A stretch of DNA of 64,000 bases from Candidatus Desulfosporosinus nitrosoreducens (GCF_030954495.1 NZ_JAVHUW010000056.1:29516-93515), one strand, 5' to 3'. Counted from the first letter of the stretch, positions 15,622 through 24,757 are shown. A program made the numbers and translations. The notes: generated by a model not told the origin, from the letters alone.

Positions 15622-16112
15622 TTCTCTCTTTCATAGTTGACCGGTTGTTCCCGGTCTTCCTGAGCTAAACTTTTTAATTCTTCCCGGTTCTTGCGCAAAG
15701 ACTGAAGCGTTTCGTACAAGCCCTGTTCGACATGTTGCAGCATCTCATCGGCGTATTGAACTGCCCCCATCTTCACATTATGAGCAAAGGACTGAGCTTG
15801 CCGGACAATATCTTCTCCGTAAGTCTGCGCCTGCTTGACAATTTCATCTTCCACAGCCATTTTGTCAACATAAGCCTTGCCACGTTCCATGAGCTTCTGG
15901 GCTTCCACTTGCGCCTCATCCAAAATGCGCTGCCGCTCTTTCAAAACCCATTTGGCATTTGTCAACTCTTCCGGCAAAGCGGCACGTATACGATCAAGTA
16001 TTTCAAAAACAACAGCATCATCGACAAGAACCTTTCCGGTCATCGGAATTTTCGGTCCATGGTCGATAATCTCCTCCACCTCATTGAGTAAACTCAAAAC
16101 ATCGTTCTCCAC
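15612..16112 (-). CDS. Coiled-coil protein, V-ATPase subunit H-like/DivIVA-like
   Basis: The 166-residue product is mostly charged helix with heptad character (AQVEAQKLMERGKAYVDKMA and on). Database families that contain such proteins are often labelled ATPase, without evidence. The GTG start at 16112 is chosen for GGGGGAGG six bases upstream; the longer reading overlaps the rsmD end. It is 17 bp after rsmD, a pairing seen in related Clostridia. Function unknown; a cell-envelope scaffold role is only a guess. Confidence 0.7.
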   Translation of the reverse strand: MENDVLSLLNEVEEIIDHGPKIPMTGKVLVDDAVVFEILDRIRAALPEELTNAKWVLKERQRILDEAQVEAQKLMERGKAYVDKMAVEDEIVKQAQTYGEDIVRQAQSFAHNVKMGAVQYADEMLQHVEQGLYETLQSLRKNREELKSLAQEDREQPVNYEREKDE

Positions 16113-16129
16113 GTTAATCCTCCCCCTCG

Positions 16130-16681
16130 TCATACATCCATGCTCTGTAAATACCATACTTTTGTATCTCCGTAGAGACTCACTTTACGAATTTCCAAAG
16201 AAAACATCGCCGCATTGAGCTGATCGTCTTTTGCCGTTTCAGCGATAATAACACCGTTAGGTCCTAAGAACAAGCGTTCGCTCAGGATCGTTAGGGACTT
16301 GGACACTAATTCTTGATGATAAGGGGGATCTAAGAAAATAAGGTTAAAGACTTCGTCATGATAATTGTCTAAAAACTTAAAAGCATCCATCAATACGACC
16401 TTAGCCTTATGTTCTAAACCTAGACGCCGAATATTTTCTCGAACGACCTTAAACGCACTGTGACCCTTCTCAACCAATACGGCCTCACGAGCTCCGCGGG
16501 AAAGAGCCTCAAGTGCTAAATTACCGGTACCGGTAAACAGATCCAAAATACGAGCGTCCTTAACTCTATCTCCTAAGACATTAAATATTGCACCCTTTAC
16601 TTTATCCGAGGTTGGACGTGTCTGAATTCCTGCAACAGTTTTTAAAATCCGTCCGCGCATCTCACCAGCTATGATTCGCAT
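16130..16681 (-). CDS. rsmD: 16S rRNA (guanine(966)-N2)-methyltransferase RsmD
   Basis: RsmD methylates G966 of 16S rRNA (E. coli numbering) with S-adenosylmethionine. The 183-residue protein has the SAM-binding motif LDLFTGTGNLALEAL and the catalytic motif LDPPY. It opens with MRIIAGEMRGR, the usual RsmD start. ATG 16681 has GGAGGG upstream; the longer reading from 16729 adds an unrelated leader. In Bacillus the homologue ylbH precedes coaD; no coaD is seen here. Confidence 0.93.
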   Translation of the reverse strand: MRIIAGEMRGRILKTVAGIQTRPTSDKVKGAIFNVLGDRVKDARILDLFTGTGNLALEALSRGAREAVLVEKGHSAFKVVRENIRRLGLEHKAKVVLMDAFKFLDNYHDEVFNLIFLDPPYHQELVSKSLTILSERLFLGPNGVIIAETAKDDQLNAAMFSLEIRKVSLYGDTKVWYLQSMDV

Positions 16682-16799
16682 AAACCCTCCGTGTCCATTA
16701 TAGCAGAGCTTATTAAGCTTTTCAGCCACAATTATTAGATTATTAACTAAGTTTTATGTTAAGTATAACACACAAGCGGAAAACTCTTGCTTAATTCCT

Positions 16800-16828
16800 G
16801 CATATGATTTTTGTTTTTGCCAATACTA
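16800..16828 (+). promoter_or_regulatory. Candidate sigma-G/F promoter for gpr
   Basis: GCATA (16800-16804) and AATACTA (16822-16828) are 17 bp apart. They match the forespore consensus GHATR/CATNHTA except for one -10 base. It would give a leader of about 160 bases that contains the hairpin at 16910-16944. Confidence 0.4.
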
Positions 16829-16909
16829 TGTTTGGTATTCGGTGACGTTAATCATGATCATTGAATACTCTTCCCCCATCCAGCTCTTCCTTTCGTTTTT
16901 CCTCTCTGT

Positions 16910-16944
16910 TCACTGGGAGCTTCCAAAGCCCCAGTGACTTTTTT
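16910..16944 (+). terminator. Terminator-like hairpin upstream of gpr
   Basis: TCACTGGG/CCCAGTGA with a 12-base loop is followed by CTTTTTT on the plus strand. It lies 52 bp before the gpr start with no plus-strand gene upstream, so it is either an attenuator in the gpr leader or the end of an unannotated transcript. Nothing else is seen in 16682-16995. Confidence 0.55.
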
Positions 16945-16995
16945 CAATGTTGCCGAATTACATAGGTGCAAATGAAAACTAAAGGAGCCAAGACC

Positions 16996-17982
16996 ATGAA
17001 AAAATCCCAACTTTATCGCCAACTTAACGTTCAGCTTGACCTAGCGGTTGAAGCCCATCAGCTCCTGCGCGGGGAAAGCGGCGAAGAAATTCCCGGCGTG
17101 ATCATGAATGAGCAAAATCTCGAACATGCCACAGTCACAATTATTACTGTGGAAACCGACGAAGGAGTCGAAGCGATTGGAAAGCCCAAAGGGCAATATG
17201 TCACCATCGATGCCCCGGAAATCCGAAATAATGATTACACGGTTCATGATAGTATTACCCAGATCTTAGCGGACCGCTTAATTGACCTTATGAAATTAAA
17301 AGAAGATGCCAGTATCCTGATTATCGGTTTGGGAAACTGGAACGCCACCCCGGATGCGCTGGGTCCTCAAGTAATCAGCAAAACTTTGGTAACCCGTCAC
17401 CTTTTTCAGCTTTCCCCCGAAAATTTGCAAGGCAAAATGCGCAAGGTAAGTGCCATTTCACCGGGAGTGCTTGGCATCACAGGCATCGAAACGGCGGAAA
17501 TCATCCGCGGCATTGTCGACCACGTCAAGCCTGATTTGGTTATTGCTATCGATGCCCTGGCCGCCGGCTCCTTAGAACGCATTGGCACAAGTATTCAGCT
17601 CGCAGACACAGGCATTCATCCGGGCTCCGGAGTTGGAAACCCAAGGTCCGGAATTAATGAAGAAACCGTAGGCTGCAAAGTAATCGCCATTGGTCTCCCA
17701 ACCGTGCTCAATGCCGCCGTTATAGCGCATGACGCCGTGGAAGGGATTTTTAAAGAATTTGTGACCAGCCCTTCTCTATATAAACTATATAAAGGGATTA
17801 AGCCTGAAGCTTTAAGCAAAATTATCGACGAAGTTCTTTCACCCTTCCAGGGAAATCTCATGGTTACTCCTAAAGAAATTGATTCCCTTATCCAGACATC
17901 TGCCAAGATTATTGCCGGAGCATTAGCCATCAGCCTTCACCCGGGGATTGATCGCGAAGATTATGAACGGTATCTGCAATAA
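16996..17982 (+). CDS. gpr: Germination protease (spore protease GPR)
   Basis: GPR is an aspartic-type endopeptidase made as a zymogen in the forespore; on germination it cuts the DNA-coating SASPs. The 328-residue product contains family hallmarks: LGNWNATPDALGP, SPGVLGITGIET, IAIDALAAGS and GVGNPRSGIN. ATG 16996 follows AAAGGAG by eight bases. A short SASP-like gene lies convergently just downstream. Its presence is firm evidence that the organism sporulates. Confidence 0.96.
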   Translation: MKKSQLYRQLNVQLDLAVEAHQLLRGESGEEIPGVIMNEQNLEHATVTIITVETDEGVEAIGKPKGQYVTIDAPEIRNNDYTVHDSITQILADRLIDLMKLKEDASILIIGLGNWNATPDALGPQVISKTLVTRHLFQLSPENLQGKMRKVSAISPGVLGITGIETAEIIRGIVDHVKPDLVIAIDALAAGSLERIGTSIQLADTGIHPGSGVGNPRSGINEETVGCKVIAIGLPTVLNAAVIAHDAVEGIFKEFVTSPSLYKLYKGIKPEALSKIIDEVLSPFQGNLMVTPKEIDSLIQTSAKIIAGALAISLHPGIDREDYERYLQ

Positions 17983-17989
17983 TATAGAA

Positions 17990-18021
17990 AAGGGTCAGGC
18001 TAGTAAATTAACCTGACCCTT
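17990..18021. terminator. Bidirectional terminator between gpr and the SASP-like gene
   Basis: AAGGGTCAGG and its complement flank a 12-base loop. T-rich flanks on both strands serve the two convergent genes. Confidence 0.8.
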
Positions 18022-18028
18022 CTCTCAG

Positions 18029-18154
18029 TTATTGCGGCGTATTAGGAAAACTCTTGTGTTTGCGATTAGCTATCCCAATTTCCTGAGCAACCTCATACTT
18101 GAATTTCTCTAATTCCGGTGTGAGTTGGACCATAGGTTTTGTTGACTTAGTCAA
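18029..18154 (-). CDS. Short alpha/beta-type SASP-like protein
   Basis: A 41-residue product from TTG 18154, with GGAGGTG six bases upstream. The core LEKFKYEVAQEIGI matches the first helix and GPR-cleavage segment of alpha/beta small acid-soluble spore proteins (consensus MKYEIAQEFG). The second conserved half (the GG..TKRLV.. region) is missing, so it is about half normal size. A sigma-G-like promoter lies upstream at 18242-18271. It shares a terminator with gpr. It may be a real minimal SASP, a GPR substrate of another kind, or a decayed remnant. Confidence 0.7.
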   Translation of the reverse strand: MTKSTKPMVQLTPELEKFKYEVAQEIGIANRKHKSFPNTPQ

Positions 18155-18241
18155 AGCTTACACCTCCATAGATTTATTCAGTAAGGCAGCAGACCTGCAT
18201 CGCTGCTGCTTCGCCTCAACTCTTTTGTTTCTTTCTGATTC

Positions 18242-18271
18242 TATTATTCGTTGGAACAGGGAAATTCATAC
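18242..18271 (-). promoter_or_regulatory. Candidate sigma-G promoter of the SASP-like gene
   Basis: GTATG (18267-18271) and AATAATA (18242-18248) on the minus strand are 18 bp apart. This fits GHATR-N18-CATNHTA with one mismatch, as for the gpr candidate. Confidence 0.5.
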
Positions 18272-18357
18272 TCGGCAATTCTTGGCAAAGAGTTCATGTT
18301 TCTTTAAAAATAAAAGCGGTATCCAAATCAATGTGCTTAGCAAACAACTTCTTTTTT

Positions 18358-20907
18358 CTAATGTACGCCAATCTTTTCCGGCGGAAACAACCGCTCAACT
18401 TCTTGAAAAAGCAAGCGATATTTTTTTTGATCCTTTATGGCTTTCTGGACCAGTTGATAAGCCTTTTCCACCAGTTGACCGTCTCGGGAAAGATCCGCAA
18501 GGTGCAATTGCCCAAGCCCATGCTGCCGGGTTCCCAGCAGTTCACCAGTCCCGCGCAGCCGCATATCTTCTTCAGCAATTTTAAAGCCATCTTCCGTTTG
18601 ACACAGAATATCCAACCGGCGGCTATAACTTTGCCCCGACAATAAAAAGCAATAGGATTGGTCGCTCCCCCGTCCAACCCGTCCTCTCAATTGATGTAAT
18701 TGAGCCAGACCAAATCGCTCCGCAGATTCGATGACCATAACGGTGGCATTGGGAATATTCACACCAACTTCGACCACCGTAGTGGCTACCAGAATATCAA
18801 TGTTTCCGGCTTGGAACTCAGACATTATCTCTTCCTTTTCCGAACCTTTCATCTTGCCATGCAGCAAAGCCACACAATAGTTGGGATAACGCTTGCCAAG
18901 CTCGCCGGCTCGCTGCGTCGCTGAAATGAGGTCAAGGGTTTCCGATTCTTCCACAAGGGGGCAGACAACATAAATCTGTCTGCCCAATTCTACTTGCTCT
19001 TCAAGAAATTTTTCTAGTTTCGGACGGCTGCGTTCCGTTAATTTCCTGGTAATGATCGGTTTGCGGCCTACAGGCATCTCATCAAGGACAGAAAGCTGTA
19101 AATCGCCATAGAGCGTCAAGGCCAACGTCCTGGGAATAGGTGTGGCCGTGAGCACCAAGACATGGGGACTCTCGCCTTTATTCTGAAGCAGTGATCTCTG
19201 GCGGACTCCGAAGCGATGCTGTTCATCCGTAATGGCCAGGCCCAAAGCCTTAAACACCACAGTATCTTGAATTAAGGCATGAGTTCCCACAACAACCTGG
19301 GCCCTGCCATCCTCGATCTTTGCCAAAATCTCTTCTCTTTCAGCTTTACCGTGACTGCCTAATAAGCAAACAACTGTGATTCCCAAAGGCGTGAACACTT
19401 TCTCAAGTGCTTGAAAATGCTGCAGAGCCAGGATCTCGGTAGGAGCCATCATAGCCCCCTGATATCCTGAGCCCACCGCCCGCAGCAATGCCGCCATGGC
19501 CACCGCCGTTTTGCCCGAACCTACATCTCCTTGCACTAAACGAGCCATCCCTTGAGGCCTGGCCATATCCTCAAATATCTCCTGGATCACCCGCTGCTGG
19601 GCTCCTGTCAGCCGGAAAGGCAGGCCCTGGTAGAAGCTTTGCACCTCTTCCTCCCCACCCGTCAGCTGCGGACTTCCAAGACGTACTAACCCCTGGCGCA
19701 AGCTGGCAAAGGCCAATTGCAAAAGAAGGACCTCTTCCCAGACCAAGCGATCTCTTGCTCTGGCTAAGCTGTCATAGTCTGTCGGCGCATGGATCTCCCG
19801 GTGCGCCTGTGCTCGGGCCATCCAGTTTTTCAATTCCTCATCCGGGATTATCTCGGGAAAGTTAATCTCAACTTCCGGCAACACATTTTGCATAATACTG
19901 CGAATGGCTTTTGAGGATAAACGGGCAGTTTCGGAGTATACGGGCAAAATTGCCGGTGAACCAGTCCCCCGCTCCATCTCAATATCTGTCACTAATAGTT
20001 CCGGAACCTGTTGCTGCCAGCGAACCTTTCCCGTCACAACGACTTGAGAACCAACGGGATATTGTTTAAGAATAAACGTTTGATTAAACCAAGTTGCCTG
20101 GATTAAGCGCCCTTGCTGCTCTATGCTCAGCTTAACCACCTTAAGCTTGCCTTTAATAACTTGTCCCGCTACGACCTGCCCTGCTAAGGTAGCTGTTTCT
20201 CCATCCTTTAACTCTGCAATCAGCCTTTTACGGCGATCTTCATACCTGCGAGGATAATAAAGAAGCAAGTCGACGACCTTATGAATTCCCAGTTTTTCAA
20301 GCTGCTTTGCTCTTTCCGGGCCCACTCCTTTGAGATACTGCAACGGTTTGTCTCCGCCGCCGGACTTCTTGACAGAGCCTGCCGTCTCTCCGGGGATTTT
20401 TTCTTGCTTATGTATTTGAATTTTGGAGTCGGTTTGGGTTTCCCCACAGACAGGTTTTCCCGAGTCACCAAAGTGTTCGTGATCTTGCTCTTTCTCAATG
20501 ACCGGATGAACATTGGCGATCTGAGGTCCTATATTTTCCCTGTTCGGAAGCTCTGTCTCTTGACTTTGAGCGTTTTTTAAAACTTCAGCTGCTCCCGCTT
20601 CCCCTCCGGATACCTCACATTGACTATAGCGGTTTTGAGCCTCTAATAACATCTCTAACATAAAACGTCGTAATTCCGCAAAAGCATCACGCCGGCGCAT
20701 AGGGCTCCAGGCCGGATAATTTTGAGCTAAGGTTCGCAACAATTCCATATCATACCCAGGGAACAATTGTTCGAGTCTGGGCAGGATTCCCCGTAAGAAA
20801 CTATTAAATCCTCCCAAAACCCCTGTGTTCATGAAGCCTTGTTTTTCTTCAGCCAAAAGCGCTTTTTGAAAATTGTTCAGAACGAGCTGTATCTGGTTTA
20901 ATTTCAT
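18358..20907 (-). CDS. recG: ATP-dependent DNA helicase RecG
   Basis: RecG remodels stalled forks and branched DNA. Residues from about 188 on are the usual protein: a helix-hairpin-helix-like start (LKGVGPERAKQLEKLGI), the OB wedge domain, Walker A GDVGSGKT, the box TDEQHRFG and the C-terminal helicase motifs. At 849 residues it is longer than common RecG (about 680-780). The extra ~185 N-terminal residues comprise a helical part and a polar linker. The start overlaps the sdaAA stop as ATGA with no clear ribosome-binding site, so translation is probably coupled. It is the last gene of the yloU-fakA-sda-recG order. Confidence 0.95.
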   Translation of the reverse strand: MKLNQIQLVLNNFQKALLAEEKQGFMNTGVLGGFNSFLRGILPRLEQLFPGYDMELLRTLAQNYPAWSPMRRRDAFAELRRFMLEMLLEAQNRYSQCEVSGGEAGAAEVLKNAQSQETELPNRENIGPQIANVHPVIEKEQDHEHFGDSGKPVCGETQTDSKIQIHKQEKIPGETAGSVKKSGGGDKPLQYLKGVGPERAKQLEKLGIHKVVDLLLYYPRRYEDRRKRLIAELKDGETATLAGQVVAGQVIKGKLKVVKLSIEQQGRLIQATWFNQTFILKQYPVGSQVVVTGKVRWQQQVPELLVTDIEMERGTGSPAILPVYSETARLSSKAIRSIMQNVLPEVEINFPEIIPDEELKNWMARAQAHREIHAPTDYDSLARARDRLVWEEVLLLQLAFASLRQGLVRLGSPQLTGGEEEVQSFYQGLPFRLTGAQQRVIQEIFEDMARPQGMARLVQGDVGSGKTAVAMAALLRAVGSGYQGAMMAPTEILALQHFQALEKVFTPLGITVVCLLGSHGKAEREEILAKIEDGRAQVVVGTHALIQDTVVFKALGLAITDEQHRFGVRQRSLLQNKGESPHVLVLTATPIPRTLALTLYGDLQLSVLDEMPVGRKPIITRKLTERSRPKLEKFLEEQVELGRQIYVVCPLVEESETLDLISATQRAGELGKRYPNYCVALLHGKMKGSEKEEIMSEFQAGNIDILVATTVVEVGVNIPNATVMVIESAERFGLAQLHQLRGRVGRGSDQSYCFLLSGQSYSRRLDILCQTEDGFKIAEEDMRLRGTGELLGTRQHGLGQLHLADLSRDGQLVEKAYQLVQKAIKDQKKYRLLFQEVERLFPPEKIGVH

Positions 20908-21767
20908 AGAAAATCAGTCCGTATTTTTCGTCCCGTTGGAGTTATAGCCAGGCCGCCCTGGGCAGTTTCTTTTAAAGAACAAGACATTTGACGGCCAATA
21001 TCCGCCATCGCATCGATCACCTCATCAAGCGGAATTGCACTTTTCACCCCTGCCAGAGCCATTTCCGCCGCCGTCAAAGCAATCATCGCTCCGGTAGCGT
21101 TGCGTTTGACACAAGGTACCTCTACCAGTCCGGCGACGGGATCACAAACTAACCCCAGCATAGACTTTAAGGCGATGGCCGCCCCATGTGCCGTCTGTCT
21201 TGGCGATCCCCCCGCCAATTCCACGGCCGCGGCCGCGGCCATAGCCGCCGCTGATCCGATTTCAGCCTGACACCCGCCTTCAGCGCCCGAAACATTGGCC
21301 CGCTCCGTAATAATAATTCCTAAACCCGCCGCAGTGAAAAGGGCGCCTATCAGTTCCTTTTCATCAGGGTGCATAATCTCTTCCACCGTCAGAAGAACTG
21401 CAGGCAAAACCCCGCAAGAGCCGGCCGTGGGGGCTGCGACAATTTTCCCCATGGAAGCGTTGACTTCAGCTACGGCTAAAGCCCTAGCTATTGCCCCGCT
21501 CATTCGCTCACCGATCAAAGTTGTTCCGGTTCTCCGACGTTCTTCGACTTTTGCGGCATCTCCCCCAACCAAGCCAGATACCGAACGGCGCTTGCCACTC
21601 AAACCGGCGTTGACGGACTCTCTCATGACCTTAAGATTTTTAGCCATGCGTTCCCGAAGAGCCTGCTCGGTTTGCTCCAAGTCATCGACTTGATTTTGCA
21701 GAACGACATCGCAAATTTTCAGCCCTTTGTTCTCGGCCTCAACAACCCAATCTTCATAAGCGCGCAT
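20904..21767 (-). CDS. sdaAA: L-serine dehydratase, iron-sulfur type, alpha subunit
   Basis: With SdaAB this [4Fe-4S] enzyme deaminates L-serine to pyruvate and ammonia. The 287-residue protein shows the cluster-binding cysteines in GSCG, VCDP and VPC, and the glycine/alanine-rich core ERANVSGAEGGCQAEIGSA. ATG 21767 follows GGAGGGG. It lies 13 bp after sdaAB and overlaps recG by four bases. Oxygen sensitivity of the cluster suits an anaerobe. Confidence 0.95.
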   Translation of the reverse strand: MRAYEDWVVEAENKGLKICDVVLQNQVDDLEQTEQALRERMAKNLKVMRESVNAGLSGKRRSVSGLVGGDAAKVEERRRTGTTLIGERMSGAIARALAVAEVNASMGKIVAAPTAGSCGVLPAVLLTVEEIMHPDEKELIGALFTAAGLGIIITERANVSGAEGGCQAEIGSAAAMAAAAAVELAGGSPRQTAHGAAIALKSMLGLVCDPVAGLVEVPCVKRNATGAMIALTAAEMALAGVKSAIPLDEVIDAMADIGRQMSCSLKETAQGGLAITPTGRKIRTDFL

Positions 21768-21780
21768 CTTGCTACCCCTC

Positions 21781-22449
21781 CTATTCCAGTGGTTCAATCG
21801 CCAAGGCTTGCTTAATACTCGGAAGTCTCCGGGTTAGACCAAGCACGGCTTCGTCGATCTTTTGATCCGTCTCTAAAACCATAAGGGCCTGTGCTCCCTT
21901 CTTCTCCCTGGACACCCGCATGCGGGCTATATTTATCTGGGCGGTTGTCAAGAGCAAGGTCACTTGCGCCACAACCCCCGGTAAATCCTGATGTAAAATT
22001 ACCAGGGTTGGGTAATCTCCCCGAATTTCTACGGGAAAATTATCGATTTGCCGAATCAGGATGGTTCCTCCCCCGATGGAGGACCCTACAACTTGAATCC
22101 TTCCTTCCCGTCCCAGTAAATCAAACTTTACTGTGTTGGGATGGACATCCCCAAGGTCGGCCGTTTCAAATCGGACTTTGAAACCACGTTCCCGGGCTAT
22201 TTCAGGCGCCTCCGGAATTCGCTCATCATCCGGAGCCAGGCCCAGAAGGCCGGCGATTAAGGCTAAATTGGTTCCATGACCCTTTCCCGTTTGGGCAAAG
22301 GAGCCGTGGAGAGTTATAATTCCTTCAAGCGGCTCTTCGCCGAGAATCTTTCTGGCCATCGCGCCTAAGCGGACGGCACCGGCGGTATGGGAACTTGATG
22401 GCCCTACCATAATAGGACCAAGAAGATCAAAAACATTACTCTTACTCAC
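21781..22449 (-). CDS. sdaAB: L-serine dehydratase, iron-sulfur type, beta subunit
   Basis: This 222-residue beta subunit has the substrate-binding start LLGPIMVGPSSSHTAGAVRLG and a C-terminal ACT domain (about residues 148-220, LVILHQDLPGVVAQV...). It pairs with SdaAA to degrade serine. It follows a 225-bp gap after fakA that holds a structured repeat, so it may have its own promoter or be expressed by readthrough. Confidence 0.94.
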   Translation of the reverse strand: MSKSNVFDLLGPIMVGPSSSHTAGAVRLGAMARKILGEEPLEGIITLHGSFAQTGKGHGTNLALIAGLLGLAPDDERIPEAPEIARERGFKVRFETADLGDVHPNTVKFDLLGREGRIQVVGSSIGGGTILIRQIDNFPVEIRGDYPTLVILHQDLPGVVAQVTLLLTTAQINIARMRVSREKKGAQALMVLETDQKIDEAVLGLTRRLPSIKQALAIEPLE

Positions 22450-22500
22450 TATTCCATCTCCCCAATATAACTCAGCTCTCTGACCAAGGTAAACAGCTTT

Positions 22501-22640
22501 TTATCCGACGACTAATCCCCCATAAGCCTCCCGCTTCTGCAAGCGGTGAGTTAAGAGCGGCTAAGTCCCTGGATAAGGGCGACTAAGAATCAGATGGAGT
22601 TAAACCTTCACCTGAATCAAGTCTTCTTTATAATCCTGAG
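22501..22640. repeat. ~140-bp structured intergenic repeat, copy 1
   Basis: It matches 42609-42745 along its whole length, with uninterrupted blocks of more than 20 identical bases around AGCGGTGAGTTAAGAGCGG and CACCTGAATCAAGTC. Three small hairpins can form: CCGCTT/AAGCGG, AGTCCCT/AGGGCGACT and ATCAG.../CTGAAT. It occupies nearly all of the fakA-sdaAB gap. No coding potential is seen. Confidence 0.85.
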
Positions 22641-22648
22641 GTAAAGAA

Positions 22649-22671
22649 AACCTCCGGAAAATCCGGAGGTT
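22649..22671 (-). terminator. Terminator of yloU-fakA
   Basis: AACCTCCGG/CCGGAGGTT with a 5-base loop lies immediately after the fakA stop and is followed by TTCTTT on the minus strand. Confidence 0.85.
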
Positions 22672-22674
22672 AAC

Positions 22675-24375
22675 CTATTCCACACCAAAAATATAATAGT
22701 AGAGTGGTTGTTTACCGGGGTGGACCTCAACCTCCACATTCGAATCTTCTTCCTGCAGCCAGGTTTTAAGCCGTTCTACCTCTTGAGGCTCCGTATCTTC
22801 ACCATAGAATATGGTAACCAAATCGTGCTCTTTCCAATCCATTTTTTCCAGGGTCCTTTTGGCAACTTCCAAAAGAGTTTGACCTGTTTCTACAATTGTA
22901 TCCTCAACTAAGCCTAAGATATCTCCGGCGGCAATCGCTAAATCTCCAAATTGTGAATCCCGAACTGCATAAGTCACTTCACCGGAACGAACTTTCTCCA
23001 AGGAACGTTCCATATTCTGAAGGTTATCAGCGGCTTCTCCTTCAGGGTTTAAATTCAGAAGCGCTGAAATTCCCTGTGGTATGGACTTAGTGGGAATTAC
23101 GTGGACCTTGCGGTCCGTGACCAGATCCTTCACCTGACGTGCCGCTAAAATAATATTTCCATTGTTAGGGAGTATAAATACCTGACGGGCCTGAACTTTG
23201 CGGACCGCACTCACTATATCCTCCGTACTCGGGTTCATCGTTTGTCCGCCAAAGACGACCTCATCAACACCTAAACTAAGAAAAACATCCGCAATTCCCT
23301 TTCCCATAGCAACTGCAACCACGCCAAACTCTTTTAAAGGCTGATCTGCCGGGGCAACCTTATCATTCAAGTCCTCCACAGATTCGGCTGTCTCCGACTT
23401 CAGAGCATGAGCCATAGCTTCATTTTGTTCTAACATATTGTGAATTTGAACTTGGTGCAGTGAACCCCACTGAATTGCGTAGTCTAGGATTTTACCGGGA
23501 TTTTTGACATGAATATGGATCTTTACCACTTCAGGAGTTCCGACTACAAGCAAACAATCCCCACGGTTATATAAATCCTGACGTATCTGATCTACCTGCA
23601 AATCCGTTCCCTTAACCAAAAATTCCGTGCAGTACGGAAACTCTAAATTCTCAACCTGGATAAAGTCCTGTTTTGATCCGCTAGATCCAGAGTGTTCCAG
23701 AACGGGCTTTTGTTCCTGTCGGAATCCTTCCGCCATTACCGCTTCTCCGCTCAAAGCCCCTATCCATCCCTCAAAGATGATGAGAAATCCTTGTCCCCCT
23801 GCATCTACCACGCCCGCTTGTTTTAAAACCGGTAACATCTCCGGAGTTTTGGCGAGACATTCCAACCCCTTTTTGTGAGCCTCTTGCAGAGTTTCTAAAA
23901 GCGACCCGCCCGTTTTGGCTTTATTTACCGCTGCTCGCGCCGTCTCCCGGGAAACCGTAAGAATCGTCCCTTCAACAGGTCTCATAACCGCCTTATAAGC
24001 AGTATCTACCCCTGCCTGTAAGGCCTGCGCCAGTTGAAGAGAATTGGCGGAAACAAGCCCTTCCAGCCCCTTGGCAATCCCTCTCAGAAGCTGGGAAAGA
24101 ATAACCCCCGAATTTCCGCGCGCACCCATTAAAGAGCCCATTGAGGCAGCTGTGGCGATATCACTAATCGAAGCTCCCGCCACCTTATCTGCGTCTCTGG
24201 CCGCGGATTGAATCGTTAAGAACATGTTCGTTCCCGTATCCCCATCCGGCACTGGGAAAACATTCAAGGCATCGACTTCCTGCTTCTTAAGTTCCAGTGC
24301 CTGTGCGCCGGCTGTCATCATTTGTTTCCATTCTTGCGCACTCAAAACGCTCTTTATATTTGAACCTGGTCTCAA
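22675..24375 (-). CDS. fakA: Fatty acid kinase subunit FakA (YloV, DAK2 domain)
   Basis: FakA phosphorylates fatty acids held by FakB, feeding phospholipid synthesis from external fatty acids. The 566-residue protein starts with a dihydroxyacetone-kinase-like ATP domain (PVPDGDTGTNM at 42-51, GARGNSGVILSQ) and ends with a DegV-like/C-terminal phosphatase-type domain. Start TTG 24375 has GGGGG eight bases upstream. It sits directly after yloU, as in Bacillus. No fakB (degV) gene is in the window. Confidence 0.92.
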   Translation of the reverse strand: MRPGSNIKSVLSAQEWKQMMTAGAQALELKKQEVDALNVFPVPDGDTGTNMFLTIQSAARDADKVAGASISDIATAASMGSLMGARGNSGVILSQLLRGIAKGLEGLVSANSLQLAQALQAGVDTAYKAVMRPVEGTILTVSRETARAAVNKAKTGGSLLETLQEAHKKGLECLAKTPEMLPVLKQAGVVDAGGQGFLIIFEGWIGALSGEAVMAEGFRQEQKPVLEHSGSSGSKQDFIQVENLEFPYCTEFLVKGTDLQVDQIRQDLYNRGDCLLVVGTPEVVKIHIHVKNPGKILDYAIQWGSLHQVQIHNMLEQNEAMAHALKSETAESVEDLNDKVAPADQPLKEFGVVAVAMGKGIADVFLSLGVDEVVFGGQTMNPSTEDIVSAVRKVQARQVFILPNNGNIILAARQVKDLVTDRKVHVIPTKSIPQGISALLNLNPEGEAADNLQNMERSLEKVRSGEVTYAVRDSQFGDLAIAAGDILGLVEDTIVETGQTLLEVAKRTLEKMDWKEHDLVTIFYGEDTEPQEVERLKTWLQEEDSNVEVEVHPGKQPLYYYIFGVE

Positions 24376-24400
24376 AACAGTATCCCCCTACTCTTCTGCA

Positions 24401-24757
24401 CTACTCTAAAACGCGAACACCCTGAACGTTCACATTCACATGGGACACGTTTAATCCCGTAAGTTTCTCCGTGGTATAACGGACGCGTTCCATAACATTA
24501 GCGGCAACTTGGGAAATTCTCACGCCATACCCTACAACAATATGGAGGTCGATCATAACTTCATTGTCTTTGATGGATACTACGACCCCTCTGGCCAAAT
24601 TCTCACGCCCCAGTAAATCTACAAATCCATCGGTGATTTTACGTGAAGCCATACCCACCAAGCCATAGCATTCCACTGCCGTGGCACCGGCAATTGTCGC
24701 GATTACCTCTTCCGAAATCTCGATTTTCCCTAAGCTATTTATTATTTCCTTTCCCAT
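24401..24757 (-). CDS. yloU: Asp23/Gls24 family protein YloU
   Basis: A 118-residue Asp23/Gls24 family protein. Members are linked to envelope stress or membrane-associated scaffolding in Firmicutes, without a defined reaction. Conserved segments IAGATAVECYGLVGM and LHIVVGYGVRI are present. It is divergent from rpmB and 25 bp upstream of fakA, the same order as in Bacillus. Confidence 0.9.
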   Translation of the reverse strand: MGKEIINSLGKIEISEEVIATIAGATAVECYGLVGMASRKITDGFVDLLGRENLARGVVVSIKDNEVMIDLHIVVGYGVRISQVAANVMERVRYTTEKLTGLNVSHVNVNVQGVRVLE

